Shown here in pieces: positions 6,696-7,370 of a stretch of DNA of 7,370 bases. The translations under genes were made by a program, and so were the position numbers. This DNA comes from Timburyella sp030842085 (GTDB lineage: Bacteria; Bacillota; Clostridia; Oscillospirales; Acutalibacteraceae): positions 1-7,370 of the forward strand of contig JAUUSE010000071.1 in the NCBI GenBank assembly GCA_030842085.1, read 5' to 3'. Every line of letters starts with the position of its first letter. The first letter of the stretch is position 1. The notes under the pieces are model-generated. The model saw only the letters and a program-made list of their open reading frames with translations, made no database searches and was not told where the DNA came from.

Positions 6696-7034
6696 CTACC
6701 AGCTAAAGGCCGGACAGGCAAATGAAGGGGCTCCCCACAAGGAGCAGCAGCAATTATTAACACTATTAGACGCACAGCCACACAGCGATGAACCGCTGTT
6801 TAAGCAGCTGCAGGCGGAGCTATTTGATGAAGATCCGCATGTGCAGCAATTTATATTCGAGCAGTTATTAGTCGAACAATCGCAGCACTGGCAAGCGGCT
6901 GCCTGGCAATCACAGCAAGAACAACTGGGAGTACAACAGTCACAGCATGAGCAATTTATCGAAGGACATCCGCATGCAGACGCATTGCTTGTAAAACAAC
7001 CGCAGCCGGAATTACAACCTTGACAACAACACAT
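6696..7034 (-). CDS. Cysteine-rich decapeptide-repeat protein, unknown function
   Basis: This 112-residue protein contains 33 Cys (29%). It contains no Lys, Arg, His, Glu or Tyr, and its only Asp residues are D32, D42 and D52. The rest is mostly Ser, Asn, Gly and Ala. CxC pairs recur about every ten residues, beginning at 2, 11, 21, 31, 41, 51, 64, 75, 85 and 95. The centre has three exact-period units CSCCDC (28-33), CSCCDC (38-43) and CQCCDC (48-53). The C-terminus is LWGAPSFACPAFSW. The start is very well supported by AGGAGGTG at 7043-7050, eight bases from the ATG. A plus-strand frame over the same DNA (6661-7023) is Gln/His-rich and lacks a ribosome site, so I treat it as the shadow. No signal peptide is seen. 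Possible roles are metal binding or a disulfide-linked structural (for example spore-surface) protein; both are inference. No radical-SAM or other maturation gene lies beside it. Confidence 0.82.
   Translation of the reverse strand: MCCCQGCNSGCGCFTSNASACGCPSINCSCCDCCTPSCSCCDCQAAACQCCDCSTNNCSNINCCTCGSSSNSSACSCLNSGSSLCGCASNSVNNCCCSLWGAPSFACPAFSW
6847..6966 (-). repeat. 30-bp internal repeats in the cysteine-rich gene
   Basis: On the plus strand, units beginning at 6877 (CAATCGCAGCACTGGCAA), 6907 (CAATCACAGCAAGAACAA) and 6937 (CAGTCACAGCATGAGCAA) are exactly 30 bases apart. A decayed fourth unit is at 6847. They encode the C-x-CCDC decapeptides on the minus strand. Confidence 0.75.
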
Positions 7035-7070
7035 AAGTCAAACACCTCCTCCCTGCTTGTCTACATTACC

Positions 7071-7079
7071 TATGATATG
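7071..7079 (-). promoter_or_regulatory. Possible sporulation-type (sigma-E/K-like) -10 box for cysteine-rich gene
   Basis: CATATCATA on the minus strand fits the sigma-K -10 form CATAnnnTA and six of eight positions of the sigma-E -10 (CATACAAT). GTCGCAC stands 14 bases upstream, a partial sigma-E -35. A transcript would start near 7064, about 15 bases before the ribosome site. No good sigma-A promoter is seen for this gene. The match is short and could be chance. Confidence 0.3.
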
Positions 7080-7109
7080 CAGGAGTTTTAAAAGTGCGAC
7101 AGTAAAATT

Positions 7110-7138
7110 TTGATTTTCAGCATATGGTGTGTTATAAT
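7110..7138 (+). promoter_or_regulatory. Sigma-A promoter of rnpB
   Basis: TTGATT (7110-7115) and a perfect TATAAT (7133-7138) are separated by 17 bases. An AT-rich stretch just upstream could act as an UP element. The predicted start near 7145 coincides with the expected 5' end of RNase P RNA. Confidence 0.85.
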
Positions 7139-7144
7139 AATACG

Positions 7145-7370
7145 GCGAGTAAGCTGGACAGCCGCGGCATATATTTTGCTGAGGAAAGTCCGAGCTCCAC
7201 AGGGCGGGATAACGGCTAACAGCCGCCGAGGGCGACCTTAGGGAAAGTGCAACAGAAATATACCGCCGCTTATGCGGTAAGGATGGAAAGGCGAGGTAAG
7301 AGCTCACCGGCGTGCAGGAGACCGTACAGCCATGTAAACCCTATCCGGAGCAACACCAATAAGGAACCAT
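7145..7370 (+). ncRNA. rnpB: RNase P RNA (catalytic subunit), 5' part; continues past window
   Basis: RNase P RNA removes the 5' leader of precursor tRNAs, with the small RnpA protein as partner. The conserved core is unmistakable: GAGGAAAGTCCGAGCTCC at 7181-7198, ACAGGGCGGG soon after, GGGAAAGTGCAACAGAAATA at 7241-7260 (CR-II/P4 region), then GGTAAGGATGGAAAGGCGAG, GTAAGAGCTCACCGG and GTAAACCCTATCCGGAGCAA before the edge. The layout seen so far suits the common type A form. About 226 bases are visible of a usual 350-400, so the 3' half, including the P4 3' strand and the tRNA CCA-binding loop, lies outside. It is transcribed away from the cysteine-rich gene. The 5' end is placed from the promoter and is approximate by a few bases. 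Confidence 0.96.

Noticed and set aside
6661..7023. A 120-residue Gln/His-rich frame on the plus strand
   Set aside because: It has no ribosome binding site, and its Gln-richness is the antisense image of the Cys codons and repeats of the minus-strand gene, which has a perfect Shine-Dalgarno sequence.
6696..7034. Cysteine-rich protein as a SCIFF/ranthipeptide or other RiPP precursor
   Set aside because: The Cys count and spacing do not match the SCIFF pattern, there is no leader-like N-terminus, and no radical-SAM gene is in the window. It is kept only as a remote alternative.
7038..7307. An 89-residue minus-strand frame over the right end
   Set aside because: It lies antisense to the highly conserved RNase P RNA, so the open frame is incidental.

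Overview
The window looks like chromosomal DNA of a low-GC Gram-positive bacterium, most likely a member of the Clostridia. The evidence is AT-rich spacers, strong AGGAG-type ribosome binding sites before nearly every gene, a YdbS/YdbT-type pair of bacterial PH-domain membrane proteins, an S1-domain protein of the kind I associate with Ruminococcaceae/Oscillospiraceae relatives, and a type-A-like RNase P RNA. Genus cannot be told from the sequence. There is no insertion sequence, phage gene, tRNA, CRISPR array or tandem operon system.

Layout. (1) 1-1431, minus strand: a calcineurin-like metallophosphoesterase whose C-terminus runs off the left edge, preceded by a SLOG-family (YpsA/DUF1273-like) protein. 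(2) 1605-2081, plus strand: a TspO/MBR membrane protein, ending at a 38-bp palindromic bidirectional terminator. (3) 2452-4792, minus strand: a YdbT-like three-PH-domain membrane protein and, upstream of it, its partner YdbS-like protein. These two are normally adjacent, but here about 450 bp of apparently non-coding DNA lies between them. That gap holds a candidate promoter and two imperfect 40-bp direct repeats. (4) 4925-5323, plus strand: an unrecognised 132-residue protein. (5) 5525-6451, plus strand: a 308-residue protein with three S1-like domains. (6) 6696-7034, minus strand: an extreme cysteine-rich protein (33 Cys in 112 residues) built on a roughly ten-residue CxC repeat. (7) 7145 to the right edge, plus strand: the 5' part of RNase P RNA (rnpB) behind a near-consensus promoter.

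Most genes here are ordinary housekeeping or membrane genes and do not form one pathway. The item most likely to be undescribed is the cysteine-rich protein: it has a perfect Shine-Dalgarno sequence, a rigid decapeptide Cys periodicity and no Lys, Arg, His or Glu at all, and it is transcribed divergently from rnpB. The split ydbS/ydbT pair with its repeat-flanked promoter is second.
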